This document shows, piece after piece, positions 9,723-18,276 of a stretch of 42,203 nucleotides of DNA. Position 1 is the stretch's first letter. Every line of letters starts with the position of its first letter. The notes beneath the pieces are model-generated. The model worked only from the letters and a program-made list of their open reading frames with translations. It was not told the origin of the DNA and did no database searches. Source of the DNA: an uncultured Clostridia bacterium. GTDB lineage: Bacteria > Bacillota > Clostridia > Christensenellales > Aristaeellaceae. The stretch lies in contig CAKTTL010000014.1 in NCBI GenBank assembly GCA_934615235.1, positions 1 through 42,203 on the forward strand. Reading direction: 5' to 3'. The translations under genes were made by a program, and so were the position numbers.

Positions 9723-10595
9723 ATGGTCGGCAAGAAGGTTACTGCGTTCGACGTGGTGCTGGTAATTCTCATGGTGCTGCTCTCGTGCGTGTTTCTCTAT
9801 CCGCTTTTGAACATGCTGGCGCTTTCCTTCTGCGACGCGCAGACGCTCAAGGCGTCGCCGGTGTATCTGCTGCCGGTCGGCTTTTCGCTGGAATCGTATA
9901 AGGCGCTTTTGAACGACGACCGCATTCTGCTGTATTACTGGAATACGATCAAATACGCCGCCGTAGGCACGGTGATTATGCTGCTGACCACGTCGCTGAT
10001 GGCGTATCCGCTTTCGATCCCCGCGCTGCGGGGGAGAAAACTGTTCTCCGTGCTGCTGACGATCACGATGTTCTTCGGCGGCGGCCTGATTCCATATTAT
10101 GTGACGATCATGCGGCTGAAAATGATCGATACATTCTGGGTGATGGTGCTGCCGGGCGCGATTTCCGCGTATAACGTGATCGTGTTCAAAACATTTTTCA
10201 TGTCCATTCCAGAGGAACTGCGAGAATCGGCCAATCTCGACGGAGCGGGGCATGTGCGGATTCTGTTCCAGATTGTGCTGCCGCTGTCCAAGGCCGTGCT
10301 GGCGACGTTTGCGCTGTTCAGCATCGTGGGCTACTGGAACGATTATATGACCGCGCTGCTCTATCTGCGGGACGATACGAAATACCCCATTCAGCTGCTT
10401 ATGCGCCGGCTGCTCGTGCTGATGGATTATAAGGACGCGTCCACGGCGCAGCTTTTGAAGGATTACCGTTCCATTTCCAGCCGAACCACAAAGGCCGCCG
10501 CGACGATTATTACCGTCGTGCCCGTGCTGTGCGTGTATCCGTTCATGCAGAAGCATTTTGCAAAGGGCGCGCTGGTCGGCTCGGTGAAGGCATGA
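9723..10595 (+). CDS. Oligosaccharide ABC transporter permease, YtcP/CarB type
   Basis: A 290-residue partner permease of the LplB gene 16 bases upstream. It has six hydrophobic segments, the family motif TMFFGGGLIPYYV (about 118-130) and the EAA loop ESANLDGAGHVRILFQIVL. It ends in YPFMQKHFAKGALVGSVKA, the conserved C-terminus of this subfamily. GGGGGAGGAG precedes the ATG. No ATPase is encoded in this cassette, as usual for LplB/YtcP importers. Confidence 0.93.
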   Translation: MVGKKVTAFDVVLVILMVLLSCVFLYPLLNMLALSFCDAQTLKASPVYLLPVGFSLESYKALLNDDRILLYYWNTIKYAAVGTVIMLLTTSLMAYPLSIPALRGRKLFSVLLTITMFFGGGLIPYYVTIMRLKMIDTFWVMVLPGAISAYNVIVFKTFFMSIPEELRESANLDGAGHVRILFQIVLPLSKAVLATFALFSIVGYWNDYMTALLYLRDDTKYPIQLLMRRLLVLMDYKDASTAQLLKDYRSISSRTTKAAATIITVVPVLCVYPFMQKHFAKGALVGSVKA

Positions 10596-10646
10596 ATTCC
10601 GGCGGGGTTCGCTCCGCTTGAAGAAATAAAAAAGGAGGCAACCTAC

Positions 10647-12206
10647 ATGAAGAAACTGGTATCCGTTCTTGTCCTCGTGGCGATGCTGCTTGGCTGCGTT
10701 TCCGCAATGGCCGATTCGCTCCTGCCCTATGACGGCGAAGCCGTGACCTATCAGGGCTACACCGCCGACCTCGGCCTGAACGAGGATCGCAATTCGCCCG
10801 TCTATCAGGCGTATAAGACGCTGCTGGGCAACGTTTCTATCGAATGGTCCACCGGCCCCTGGGCGGACTTTGACACCAAGACCGCGCTGTTCCTGAACAC
10901 CGGCGACCTGCCGGATATCGTCTGGCTGCGCAATTCCCCGGACGTGATCGCCAACTACGGCGACCTGGGCTATTTCCTCAACTTCATGGATTACCTCGAT
11001 TATATGCCCAACCTCAAGAGCTATCTGGAAAACTATCCCCAGATTGCCAACATGGTTAACGAAAAGGGCGCGCTGTACTGCCTGAACGACATCGAGCCAA
11101 ACGACTACATCGACGAGAGCTATTTCGTCAACAAGACCGCGCTCGAAGCGCTCGGCAAGGAAGTGCCGACCACCTGGGACGAGATGCTCGACTGCATGCG
11201 CGCCTATAAGGCGGCCAACCCGGACGGCACCGCGTTTATCACCTACGGCTGGGGCGCGAGCTATTACATGTACTGCCTGGGCGCGATCAACAACGCGCAG
11301 ATCAATTTCTATTTCGACGGAGAAAAATGGACGCACCCGCTGCTTATGGAGGAATCCGGCTATCGCGATCTGATTTCGATGATGCACACGATGTACTCCG
11401 AAGGCCTGCTCAACCCCGAGTTCTCCACCATGTCCGACGAACAGGCGTATCAGACCGTGCTCGACGGCAACTGGCTGTTCGGCTTCTGGTATCTCAACTG
11501 CATCCCGCACGAAATCTTCCTCGATGAAGAAGTGCCGTATGAATACGAAGCGATGTACGCTCCCGCCTTCAAGGCTGGCGATAAGCAGTATTCCGTCGTC
11601 ACCGTTCCCTACGACAACACGCCCAACTGGGGCTACTTCGTCAACGCCGACGTGAAGAACCCCGAGCTGATCTGCTCCTATCTTGATACCGTCATTTCCA
11701 AGGATGCTTCCATGCTCTATAACTGGGGCGTTGAGGGCGAAACCTTCGCCACGAATGAAAACGGCAGCCACTATTTCCTGGATGGCTACACCGATTCCGC
11801 CGCACGCAAGACTGCCGGCGTCGGCAACATCATGGATGTGCGCTATATCCAGTATAAGCTTCGCGAAGTCGATTACGTCGGCGGCACCGACGCTTCCCGC
11901 GCGGCCTATGACAAGATCATCGGCGGCCTGCTCGACGGCACGCTGACCGGCATCCGCACCCTGCGCGGCACGCCCAGCTTCACCGCGGAACAGAGCGAAA
12001 CCATCGCCCGCAGCACGACGCCCATGAAGACCTACATCGATGAAAACGTCATGTACTTCATCGACGGCACCCGCGATATGGGCGAATGGGACGCGTTCGT
12101 TGCGGAAACGCTGGCCCTCGGCAATATGGACGAAGTCCTTGCCACCTACGAGGCGGCCGATCAGGTGATCTACTCCACCGAACGCCGCTACGTCAGCTAC
12201 AACTGA
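10647..12206 (+). CDS. Oligosaccharide ABC transporter substrate-binding protein (extracellular family 1)
   Basis: A 519-residue exported binding protein. The N-terminus MKKLVSVLVLVAMLLGCVSA holds both a possible lipobox (LLGC) and a signal peptidase I site (AMA before DS), so lipid anchoring is likely but not certain. The mature protein follows the large LplA/YtcQ-type family-1 solute binders: FLNTGDLPDIVW near the start, then PTTWDEMLDCMRAYKAANPDG and an aromatic-rich middle typical of sugar-binding clefts. It starts at the ATG after AAAGGAGG and is followed by a strong terminator, which would set its level above the downstream enzyme. Confidence 0.92.
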   Translation: MKKLVSVLVLVAMLLGCVSAMADSLLPYDGEAVTYQGYTADLGLNEDRNSPVYQAYKTLLGNVSIEWSTGPWADFDTKTALFLNTGDLPDIVWLRNSPDVIANYGDLGYFLNFMDYLDYMPNLKSYLENYPQIANMVNEKGALYCLNDIEPNDYIDESYFVNKTALEALGKEVPTTWDEMLDCMRAYKAANPDGTAFITYGWGASYYMYCLGAINNAQINFYFDGEKWTHPLLMEESGYRDLISMMHTMYSEGLLNPEFSTMSDEQAYQTVLDGNWLFGFWYLNCIPHEIFLDEEVPYEYEAMYAPAFKAGDKQYSVVTVPYDNTPNWGYFVNADVKNPELICSYLDTVISKDASMLYNWGVEGETFATNENGSHYFLDGYTDSAARKTAGVGNIMDVRYIQYKLREVDYVGGTDASRAAYDKIIGGLLDGTLTGIRTLRGTPSFTAEQSETIARSTTPMKTYIDENVMYFIDGTRDMGEWDAFVAETLALGNMDEVLATYEAADQVIYSTERRYVSYN

Positions 12207-12217
12207 TCCGGTTCCTT

Positions 12218-12249
12218 TCGGGCGGCAGAATTCCTGCCGCCCGATTTTT
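12218..12249 (+). terminator. Rho-independent terminator after binding protein
   Basis: Perfect 11-bp stem TCGGGCGGCAG/CTGCCGCCCGA (12218-12228 and 12234-12244), AATTC loop, then TTTTT. The next gene starts 25 bases later, so partial read-through would be needed to express it. Confidence 0.92.
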
Positions 12250-12273
12250 ATTCCAAGTTAACGGAGGTCAGCT

Positions 12274-15186
12274 ATGACGAGAATCTATCCGTTCTATCAC
12301 CGGCCGGAGGCGTATCCGGAGTTTGAAAAGCGTCCCATCCGCGCCACTACGCGCGAAACGCTTGAAAACACCGTTCAGTTTATGTCCCTGCGCGATCTGC
12401 CGCATCCGGACGACGGCTCTCTCCAGGAGATTGAAGAGGCGCTGGATCTGTACACGAAGCGCTTTGAACTGGGCAAGGTGTTCTGGATGCGCGCGAACGC
12501 CGTCAGCGCACCGAATCTGGAGGGATTCCTGCGCGCAGTCAAACGGCACGGCGGATATGTGTTCGATCTGTGGGGGTTCGTGCCGGGCTCGTATAAAAAG
12601 GGGCTGGATTGGGGCGAGTATACCGTTACGGACGCGCAGCACAGGCTCTTTACCGAGCTCCTCGGAGATCGCTTTATCGGCTACGATAACGGCGAACAGG
12701 ACGGCCGCTATATCGGCGCGTATACGCGTACGCAGTGCCCCGCCCGGCAGCAAAACGATTTCCAGCAGCGCCGGTTTTACGAGTTTTTCGACGAAATGGG
12801 CGCGCAGCTGCAGCATGCCACCACGGCGCTGGCCTCGCTGAACTATGTGCATTTCTTCGCGCGGGAAAATAACTGCTTCATGCTCGGCGCGGAAACCGCG
12901 CAGGCGCTTCCGAACGCGAACCTGTGGTATTCGTTCATTCGCGGCGCGGGGAAGCAGTACGGTCTTCTGTGGTTTGGAAACGCCTCCGTGTATAACCGCT
13001 TCAGCTGGAAGAGCTATGATATTGAAAGCCCGAAGGTGGACAAGGAGGGCTACAGCTACGGCCCGAACGCGGGGACGAGCCTGTCGCTGCTGCGCAGGCT
13101 GCTTTACGTCGAATATCTGTACAATTCGGATATGCTGGGCTATGAGTCCGGGCTGGTGACGACGCGCGGGAACATGGAAAAGGTGAACGCGGGCATTCCG
13201 CTCGATCCGAATCAGACGGATTCGGATAAGAGCCTTTTCACAGGCGGTGACGCGGTGCTTTCGCCCATTGGGCGGCTGCAGGCGGACTGCGTGCGGTTTG
13301 TGAAAGCGCGCGGCTATGCGGGGCCGATGTACACGCCTGTCGCGGTCGTTCTCAACAGCGGAAACGGCTGGTGCACGCCGCGCCACCTTTACACGCGGGA
13401 CGTTTACCGCGCCTGGGGACAGCTGCCCTACACGATGGCTGATTATCAGCTGCATGCGCTGTTCTCGATGCTTTATCCGGGCTATGAAGATTCCGGCTTC
13501 TTCCTCAACGAGCGCGGCTTCCTCACGCCCACGCCCTATGGCGAAACCATGGACGTGCTGATGACCGATATGCGCCCCGAGACGCTCGGACAGTATAACG
13601 TGGCGATTCTCGGCGGCTGGCAGAAACCGGACTGTGAGCAGCTTGATAAATTCGAAGCCTTCGCGCGGCAGGGCGGAACGCTGCTCGCCTTCGCGGGGCA
13701 GATTGAAGGGCGGGAGGACGCGGCTGCGCTTTTCGGCGCGAAGCGCCTTGGAAACAGCAAACCCGTCCGGGATGCGCGCGTCTGCTTTGACGCGCGGAGT
13801 TTCCGCGAAGAGGCGCTGTCCGTTTATGCGGAGGCGGAACTGGACGAGGAGGTTCAGGCGCTTGCCTGGTTGGAGGATGGCACGCCGCTGATTGTTTCGC
13901 GCCGGCTGGGCGAGGGCCGGACGATCCTCGTGCTTTCGCCGTATGGCATGAACGAGCGCGCCGATACCGCGCCTGTGCGGAATGTGGAAAACGCTTCGAT
14001 CCCCAAGCGCTACGAGCTGCTGGAGAGCGTCAGGGCGCTGCTGGCCGATTTGTTCAACGGGCAGCTGCTCGTGCGGGTGGATAACCCGGCGCTGGAGACG
14101 ATCGTCAACCTTCGTGGCGAAAACACGCTGACTGTGACGGTCGTCAATAACGCGCTGACGACGGAGGCGTATCAGATCGAACTGCTCTGCGGCCGCGAAG
14201 TGAGCCGCCGGGAAATTGAAATCCCGGACGTTGATCCGCATACGCCAGGCTACTGGCCGATGTACAGCTACCCGCACGCGCCGTTTACAGAAAAGGCAGA
14301 CGGACAGCAATCTATCGGCCCCGGGCAGATTGCCATGTGGGAAATCGAATACGAGCCGCAGAACGTGACGCGCGCGACGGAGGTGCCAATGCGCAATCTG
14401 AGCGGAAACGTCTATGTTTCGTTGCGGCCCGGGCGCATATTGATCGAGGAACTGCAGAACCTGCCGATGCTGGACCGGTATTTCGCGGGTGTGAAGCTGG
14501 ACGCGAGCTATGTCAGCGATATCAGCCTGCGGCAGGCGAAGCAGTCCGGCAGCTGGCTCAGACGCCGACGTTTGGACGTGATCGTCGATTTTGCGCCGTT
14601 AATGGATCATTATCCGCATTTCTCGCTCATTCGCAACATGCCGGAAAAACAGGATGCGAAGCTTGTCTGGATGGGCGAAATTATGGATAAGGCCGTCGCG
14701 CTGGGGGCGAGCCGGATACTGCTTGGACATCATCGCAACGCGGAAAATCATCTCACCGCTGACGAAGCGGCCGAACAGATGCGCACGGCAATCGGCACGC
14801 TGGCGGAGATGGCGCGCGAGCGCGGCCTGAGGGCGGTCGTTTCCAATGCCGTGCCGTTCGCGGTGAAGGGCGGCGTGAAGGACGTCCGTGCGCTGTATGC
14901 GGATATGCCGCACGCGATTCATTTCGCGCATTGCGCGCTTGCGGGCGAAAAGCCGGATCGGGAGGATCTGCTGGATGCGGAAGGAATTTTGCTCAGCGCG
15001 CCGCTGCGGGATGAGTTCGGACAGATGATCGACGCGCATCTGCCGCTGTATTCCAGCGAATTGTGCGGAAAGGTGACGGAGGCGCTTGCGGGAATCGATA
15101 TGAGCCGCTATGCTTTCGTTTGCCTGGACGGCGTGTACGAATCGTTTGACGAAATGTACCTGGAAAGAAAAGGATACGGGTTGTAA
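12274..15186 (+). CDS. Large multidomain glycoside-hydrolase-like protein, unassigned family
   Basis: A 970-residue protein with no signal peptide, so probably cytoplasmic. I cannot assign a family with certainty. Residues about 1-420 look like an (alpha/beta)8 glycosidase barrel rich in aromatic and acidic residues (FDLWGFVPGSYKKG, FIGYDNGEQDGRYIG, ENNCFMLGAETAQ). About 435-560 looks like a class-I-glutaminase-like Rossmann domain (YNVAILGGWQKPDCEQLDKF, GGTLLAFAG), as in GH42-type beta-galactosidases. About 600-690 is beta-strand rich. About 765-960 reads as a second barrel-like region (RLDVIVDFAPLM, ASRILLGHHRNAENH, LRAVVSNAVPFAVKGG), similar in style to AP-endonuclease-2 barrels. GGAGG precedes the ATG. 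Position after importer 1 suggests it processes the imported oligosaccharide. Confidence 0.75.
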   Translation: MTRIYPFYHRPEAYPEFEKRPIRATTRETLENTVQFMSLRDLPHPDDGSLQEIEEALDLYTKRFELGKVFWMRANAVSAPNLEGFLRAVKRHGGYVFDLWGFVPGSYKKGLDWGEYTVTDAQHRLFTELLGDRFIGYDNGEQDGRYIGAYTRTQCPARQQNDFQQRRFYEFFDEMGAQLQHATTALASLNYVHFFARENNCFMLGAETAQALPNANLWYSFIRGAGKQYGLLWFGNASVYNRFSWKSYDIESPKVDKEGYSYGPNAGTSLSLLRRLLYVEYLYNSDMLGYESGLVTTRGNMEKVNAGIPLDPNQTDSDKSLFTGGDAVLSPIGRLQADCVRFVKARGYAGPMYTPVAVVLNSGNGWCTPRHLYTRDVYRAWGQLPYTMADYQLHALFSMLYPGYEDSGFFLNERGFLTPTPYGETMDVLMTDMRPETLGQYNVAILGGWQKPDCEQLDKFEAFARQGGTLLAFAGQIEGREDAAALFGAKRLGNSKPVRDARVCFDARSFREEALSVYAEAELDEEVQALAWLEDGTPLIVSRRLGEGRTILVLSPYGMNERADTAPVRNVENASIPKRYELLESVRALLADLFNGQLLVRVDNPALETIVNLRGENTLTVTVVNNALTTEAYQIELLCGREVSRREIEIPDVDPHTPGYWPMYSYPHAPFTEKADGQQSIGPGQIAMWEIEYEPQNVTRATEVPMRNLSGNVYVSLRPGRILIEELQNLPMLDRYFAGVKLDASYVSDISLRQAKQSGSWLRRRRLDVIVDFAPLMDHYPHFSLIRNMPEKQDAKLVWMGEIMDKAVALGASRILLGHHRNAENHLTADEAAEQMRTAIGTLAEMARERGLRAVVSNAVPFAVKGGVKDVRALYADMPHAIHFAHCALAGEKPDREDLLDAEGILLSAPLRDEFGQMIDAHLPLYSSELCGKVTEALAGIDMSRYAFVCLDGVYESFDEMYLERKGYGL

Positions 15187-15319
15187 AAAGGCAACCGTTT
15201 CTGTCGGAGATTTCGACAAGGCCGGCGCAGAAAAATTTTAAGAAGATTGAATCCGCGATGAGAAATTCTGCGGATGATGTCTATGATGATGAAGGCCGCG
15301 AAGGATAAAGAAAAATTTA

Positions 15320-15361
15320 ACCCTGCTACTTCCTTTAAGGAGGCGGCAGGGTCATTTTTTG
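15320..15361. terminator. Terminator-like hairpin after the 970-residue gene
   Basis: Outer arms ACCCTGC/GCAGGGT (15320-15326, 15346-15352), inner arms CTTCC/GGAGG, then TTTTTT (15355-15360) on the plus strand. The minus strand also carries T after the stem, so it may work in both directions. It is 130 bases after the gene's stop. Positions 15187-15319 show no other feature. Confidence 0.75.
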
Positions 15362-15573
15362 TTTTTGGAACCAAGATTATTTATGGGCCTCCTCTATTCT
15401 GTTGGTTTTATTCACTGATTATGCATTTTTGCATGTTCGCTTTTGATGAATTATTAGTAGAAAATAATGCTGTTTTTGCCTTGTGCCATAAGGTTTTCGG
15501 CGTGTTCGCTTTTGTAGGATTTTTAGTAAAAAACGGTTATACATCGCTCTTTTGCTTATGTTTCGATAATAAC
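15362..15573. repeat. AT-rich non-coding island with imperfect tandem repeat
   Basis: About 30% GC (18 of 60 in 15421-15480), far below its surroundings. Two imperfect copies of a unit beginning GTTCGCTTTTG occur at 15435 and 15504, 69 bases apart; both continue with an ATTAGTA/TTTAGTA run. Small frames exist on both strands but none has a ribosome site or recognisable product. I judge it a non-coding, tRNA-adjacent repeat. Confidence 0.5.
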
Positions 15574-15603
15574 AAAAAATCCTCAAACCCTTACGGTTCA
15601 AGG
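15574..15603 (-). terminator. Terminator of tRNA-Val
   Basis: Arms 15581-15589 and 15595-15603 pair over 9 positions (two G-T pairs) on the minus strand, followed by six T (15574-15579 read as A on plus). It starts 11 bases after the tRNA 3' end. Confidence 0.85.
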
Positions 15604-15614
15604 ACTTCTGCGGA

Positions 15615-15688
15615 TGGGGTTAAATGGACTCGAACCATCGACCCTCACGATGTCAACGTGATACTCTAACCAACTGAGCTATAACCCC
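15615..15688 (-). tRNA. tRNA-Val (anticodon GAC)
   Basis: A complete cloverleaf on the minus strand: acceptor GGGGTTA/TAACCCC, D-stem GCTC/GAGT, anticodon stem TCACG/CGTGA with loop TTGACAT, five-base variable loop, T-arm GATGG/CCATT with TTCGAGT loop, discriminator A. Anticodon GAC (plus-strand 15652-15654) reads GUC/GUU valine codons. The 3' CCA is not encoded. A terminator follows at once. Confidence 0.96.
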
Positions 15689-15776
15689 GCGAACGAGATA
15701 TATATTACCACATGAAAAATGGAAAGTCAAGCGTTTTTTTGAAAAAGAAGCAAATTTTCTGACGGAAACGCGCCGC

Positions 15777-15805
15777 TGGACAATCGAAAGGGCGAATAGT
15801 ATAAT
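15777..15805 (+). promoter_or_regulatory. Promoter of the PfkB kinase operon
   Basis: TGGACA (15777-15782), 17-base spacer, perfect TATAAT (15800-15805). The ribosome site GGAGGT of the kinase gene lies about 30 bases downstream. Confidence 0.8.
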
Positions 15806-15846
15806 AAACCTGATAATTCCGCCCGGCGCGGTCTGGAGGTTTGTCT

Positions 15847-16776
15847 GTGAGCACAAAGGAAACAATCGCCGTAATCGGCACTGTATTCGTCGATATCAAG
15901 GGCTTTGCCGATGCGCATTATAATCCCATCGGCCGCAATGTGGGCAAGATTCGCCTGGTCCACGGCGGCGTAGGCCGCAATGTGGCGGAGAATATTGCGC
16001 GGCTGGGAGGGGACGTGCTGTTCGTTTCCTCGGCGGACGACGATATGCTCGGTCACGGCGTAATCGAACGGCTGGGGCATGCGAAAATCGATACGCGCTA
16101 TGTCGGCTTCGTCCCGACGGCGGGCATGGGCCTGTGGATGGTGATCAACGACGCGATGGGGCGTCAGGCGGGCGCGATTTCGCAGATGCCCGATGTGCGG
16201 CATATCGAGCGGCAGGTCGAAACGTACGGCGACGCGATCGTCCGCGAATCGGATCATATTGTGCTCGAGGTGGATTTGAACGAGCGCATCAGCCAGAGAA
16301 TACTGGATCTGGCGTGGATGTACGGCAAACAGGTTTATGCGCTGCCGGGCAATATGGAAGTGCTGCTGCGCAACGTCGGGTTCCTCAAGCGCGTTTCATG
16401 TTTTATCTGCAACGAGGTCGAGGCGGGACGGCTGCTTCAAATCAATACGGAAGGGAAGGACCCTGAAGAAATGCAGCGCCTGGCGCGGCGGTGCGTCCGG
16501 GAGCTTGAAGTGCCGTCGATTGTGATTACGCTCGGCGAGAAGGGCTGCGTTTTCTGCGATGCGCGCAAGGGCGCGTCCGAAGACGGCTGGGAACCCGCCA
16601 TCCCCACGGACGTGCTCGATCCCAGCGGCGCAGGCGACGCGTTTTTCTCCGGCACGACGCTGGCGCTCACGCGTGGACTTTCCATGCGCAAGGCCGTGCG
16701 TGCGGGCACGCAGGCGGCAAGCCGCATCCTGCGCAGCGCTGAAAATACCATTCCCGCCGCGAAGGCGGTCGAATAA
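15847..16776 (+). CDS. PfkB-family carbohydrate/nucleoside kinase
   Basis: About 309 residues, a ribokinase-superfamily enzyme that phosphorylates a sugar or nucleoside with ATP. The N-terminal motif GGVGRNVAENIARLG (substrate-binding GG signature) lies near residue 40. The C-terminal signature DPSGAGDAFFSG (about 258-269) contains the catalytic Asp of the GAGD anion hole. The frame opens at a TTG at 15841 directly touching GGAGGT; the GTG at 15847 is correctly spaced from that site and is preferred. Substrate is open: ribokinase-, pseudouridine-kinase- and fructokinase-like members share these motifs. It is co-transcribed with the hydrolase gene 12 bases downstream. Confidence 0.9.
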   Translation: MSTKETIAVIGTVFVDIKGFADAHYNPIGRNVGKIRLVHGGVGRNVAENIARLGGDVLFVSSADDDMLGHGVIERLGHAKIDTRYVGFVPTAGMGLWMVINDAMGRQAGAISQMPDVRHIERQVETYGDAIVRESDHIVLEVDLNERISQRILDLAWMYGKQVYALPGNMEVLLRNVGFLKRVSCFICNEVEAGRLLQINTEGKDPEEMQRLARRCVRELEVPSIVITLGEKGCVFCDARKGASEDGWEPAIPTDVLDPSGAGDAFFSGTTLALTRGLSMRKAVRAGTQAASRILRSAENTIPAAKAVE

Positions 16777-16788
16777 GGAGGGAGTCAA

Positions 16789-17370
16789 ATGACGCCGAAG
16801 CTTACATGGATCGGTCATGCGTCGCTGAAGATTCAAACCGCGCAGGGCGCGGTTGTATACGTCGATCCCTACGCGCCGGGCGATTACAGCCAGCCGGCGG
16901 ATCTGATCCTCTGCAGCCATGAGCACAGTGATCATAACGCCTGGCAGCTGGCGGCGCAGAAGCCGGGCTGCCGCGTTCTGCGCGCGCGGGACGCGATCAA
17001 CCCCGACGGCAGCTACAATCATTTCGACATTGCCGGCGTGAAAATCGAGCCCGTCGAGGCGGCGAATAAGAACCACAGCCCGCTGACGACGAGCGGCTAT
17101 CTGCTTACGTTCGACGGTGTAACGGTGTATTTTGCCTCCGATACAAATCGCGTCCGGGGCATGGAAGCGCTCGCGGGGCGCAGGATCGATTACGCGTTTT
17201 TCCCGATCGACGGCGAATACAACATGGGCCCGGCCGAGGCGACGGAATGCGCGGACCTGATCGGCGCGGCGCATAACGTCCCGATTCACTGGTTCAACGC
17301 CGACCCGAACCGGTTCTGCGCGAAGAACACGCTTCGCATGCAGCCGGGGGAGACGATCGAATTGCGGTAA
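16789..17370 (+). CDS. Metallo-beta-lactamase-fold hydrolase (UlaG/UPF0173-like)
   Basis: A 193-residue zinc-hydrolase-fold protein. It shows the N-terminal TWIGHASLKI strand pair, the metal motif SHEHSDH (HxHxDH, about 44-50), the bridging Asp in FASDTNR and a C-terminal His in PIHWFN. The GHASL start and size match the L-ascorbate-6-phosphate lactonase/UPF0173 branch, whose members hydrolyse phosphorylated or cyclic small molecules. AAGGAGG overlaps the upstream kinase stop, so the two are translated from one message; a lactone- or phosphodiester-type step acting on the kinase product is possible. Substrate unknown. Confidence 0.9.
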   Translation: MTPKLTWIGHASLKIQTAQGAVVYVDPYAPGDYSQPADLILCSHEHSDHNAWQLAAQKPGCRVLRARDAINPDGSYNHFDIAGVKIEPVEAANKNHSPLTTSGYLLTFDGVTVYFASDTNRVRGMEALAGRRIDYAFFPIDGEYNMGPAEATECADLIGAAHNVPIHWFNADPNRFCAKNTLRMQPGETIELR

Positions 17371-17387
17371 AAACAAAAAAAGAAAAG

Positions 17388-17420
17388 GCATCCGCAAAGA
17401 AAAAAAGCGGATGCTTTTTT
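17388..17420. terminator. Bidirectional terminator between convergent genes
   Basis: Perfect 8-bp stem GCATCCGC/GCGGATGC (17388-17395, 17407-17414) with TTTTTT on the plus side and T-rich sequence on the minus side. It serves the hydrolase gene and the convergent DtxR-like gene. Confidence 0.9.
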
Positions 17421-17423
17421 GTT

Positions 17424-17819
17424 TTATTTCGTTTCGTTTTCTTCTTCGGCCTTCAGTCCGGCCAGCGCGTGCGCCTTGATCGCTTCGTAAGTTTTTTCGC
17501 TCAGATCATGTTCGACCTTGCAGGCGTCCTCGCGCGCGGTTTCTTCGTCAATACCAAGATGCATGAAAAACGAGGTAAGCGTCTTGTGGCGCTCGTAAAT
17601 GCGCGTAGCGATGGCCATGCCGCTGTCGGTCAGCGTGATCAGGCCGTCCCTGTCCATGGTGATGTAACCGTTGAGACGCAGGCGTTTGGTAGCGTAGCTG
17701 ACGCTCGGCTTGGTTACGTTCAGTTCGTTGGCGATATCGATGGAGCGGATATATCCGTGCTGCTCCCGCATCATAAGCATGGCTTCAAGATAATCTTCAG
17801 AGGATTCCAATATACGCAA
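17424..17819 (-). CDS. DtxR/MntR-family metal-dependent transcriptional regulator
   Basis: A 131-residue regulator. The winged helix-turn-helix at the N-terminus (SSEDYLEAMLMM, then IRSIDIANELNVTKPSVSYATKRL) is followed by a dimerisation/metal-binding helix set: ERHKTLTSFFMHLGIDEETA and EDACKVEHDLSEKT, which hold the Glu, Cys and His positions used as metal ligands in MntR/IdeR. It lacks the C-terminal SH3-like domain, like MntR. The start codon is TTG (17819) behind an AGAAGG site. It is divergent from feoAAB, whose promoter region carries inverted repeats of DtxR-box type, so iron-responsive repression of feo is the obvious role (inference). Confidence 0.9.
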   Translation of the reverse strand: MRILESSEDYLEAMLMMREQHGYIRSIDIANELNVTKPSVSYATKRLRLNGYITMDRDGLITLTDSGMAIATRIYERHKTLTSFFMHLGIDEETAREDACKVEHDLSEKTYEAIKAHALAGLKAEEENETK

Positions 17820-17912
17820 AAGGCGGCACCTTCTTTCTTGTGGTTAAGGGTAACATACCTGAGCGAAAAAAGCAAGCACAGAAAAATATTGAAAAAAACT
17901 TGCAAATAGGGG

Positions 17913-17941
17913 TTGACAATCAGGGTTAGCGATGTTAAACT
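17913..17941 (+). promoter_or_regulatory. feo operon promoter
   Basis: Consensus TTGACA (17913-17918), 17-base spacer, TAAACT (17936-17941), preceded by an A-rich stretch. The spacer contains a GGTTAG half-site of the putative metal-regulator boxes. Confidence 0.8.
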
Positions 17942-18006
17942 ATGCGGCGGTTAGAGGCGATTAACGCACTAACCTATATAAAACCCCGTGCGTTAGAGTA
18001 TTCTAA
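17924..18006. promoter_or_regulatory. Array of DtxR-type operator candidates upstream of feoA
   Basis: Three dyads lie at or below the promoter: GGTTAG...GTTAAAC (17924-17940), GGTTAG...CTAACC (17949-17954 and 17969-17974) and TTAGA-gtat-TCTAA (17993-17997 and 18002-18006). GGTTAG/CTAACC half-sites match those of DtxR/IdeR boxes. All would block transcription when bound. The assignment is by motif; binding is inferred. Confidence 0.6.
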
Positions 18007-18026
18007 TTGGAGGGAGTGCGAAACGA

Positions 18027-18239
18027 ATGATGCCATTGGGTATGGCAAATGTCGGTGATGTAAACATCATCAAGCGGATTAACGGCCGCGATGATGTGCG
18101 GCAGCACCTGGCAGAGCTTGGCTTTGTGGTTGGCACGGAGGTCACGGTGGTCAGCGAGCTTGGCGGTAACCTGATCCTTTCTGTGAAGGAAAGCCGCGTC
18201 GCGCTTGATAAGACCATGGCGATGCGCATTATGGTGTAA
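18027..18239 (+). CDS. feoA: FeoA-family ferrous iron transport accessory protein, first copy
   Basis: A 70-residue SH3-like FeoA-domain protein (VNIIKRINGRDDVRQHLAELGFVVGTEVTVVSE, then GGNLILSVKESRVALDKTMAMRIMV). FeoA is a small cytoplasmic protein that assists FeoB-mediated Fe(II) uptake. GGAGGGAG precedes the ATG; an adjacent ATG at 18030 is an alternative. It is the first of two tandem feoA genes ahead of feoB, an arrangement common in Clostridia. The operator array lies in its leader. Confidence 0.92.
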   Translation: MMPLGMANVGDVNIIKRINGRDDVRQHLAELGFVVGTEVTVVSELGGNLILSVKESRVALDKTMAMRIMV

Positions 18240-18276
18240 CCCTCACATGTCCTCAAACAAGAAAGGAGAAGGAAAC

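Noticed and set aside
9672..11771. 699-codon open frame opposite permease and binding-protein genes
   Set aside because: Spans two well-supported genes and an intergenic gap; low-complexity His/Arg-rich product.
12268..14310. Long open frame on the minus strand opposite the 970-residue gene
   Set aside because: Arg/His/Ala-rich composition with no family motifs; a by-product of GC-rich codon use on the other strand.
15435..15520. Two spaced repeats that could suggest a CRISPR array
   Set aside because: Only two imperfect units, no uniform spacer set and no cas genes.
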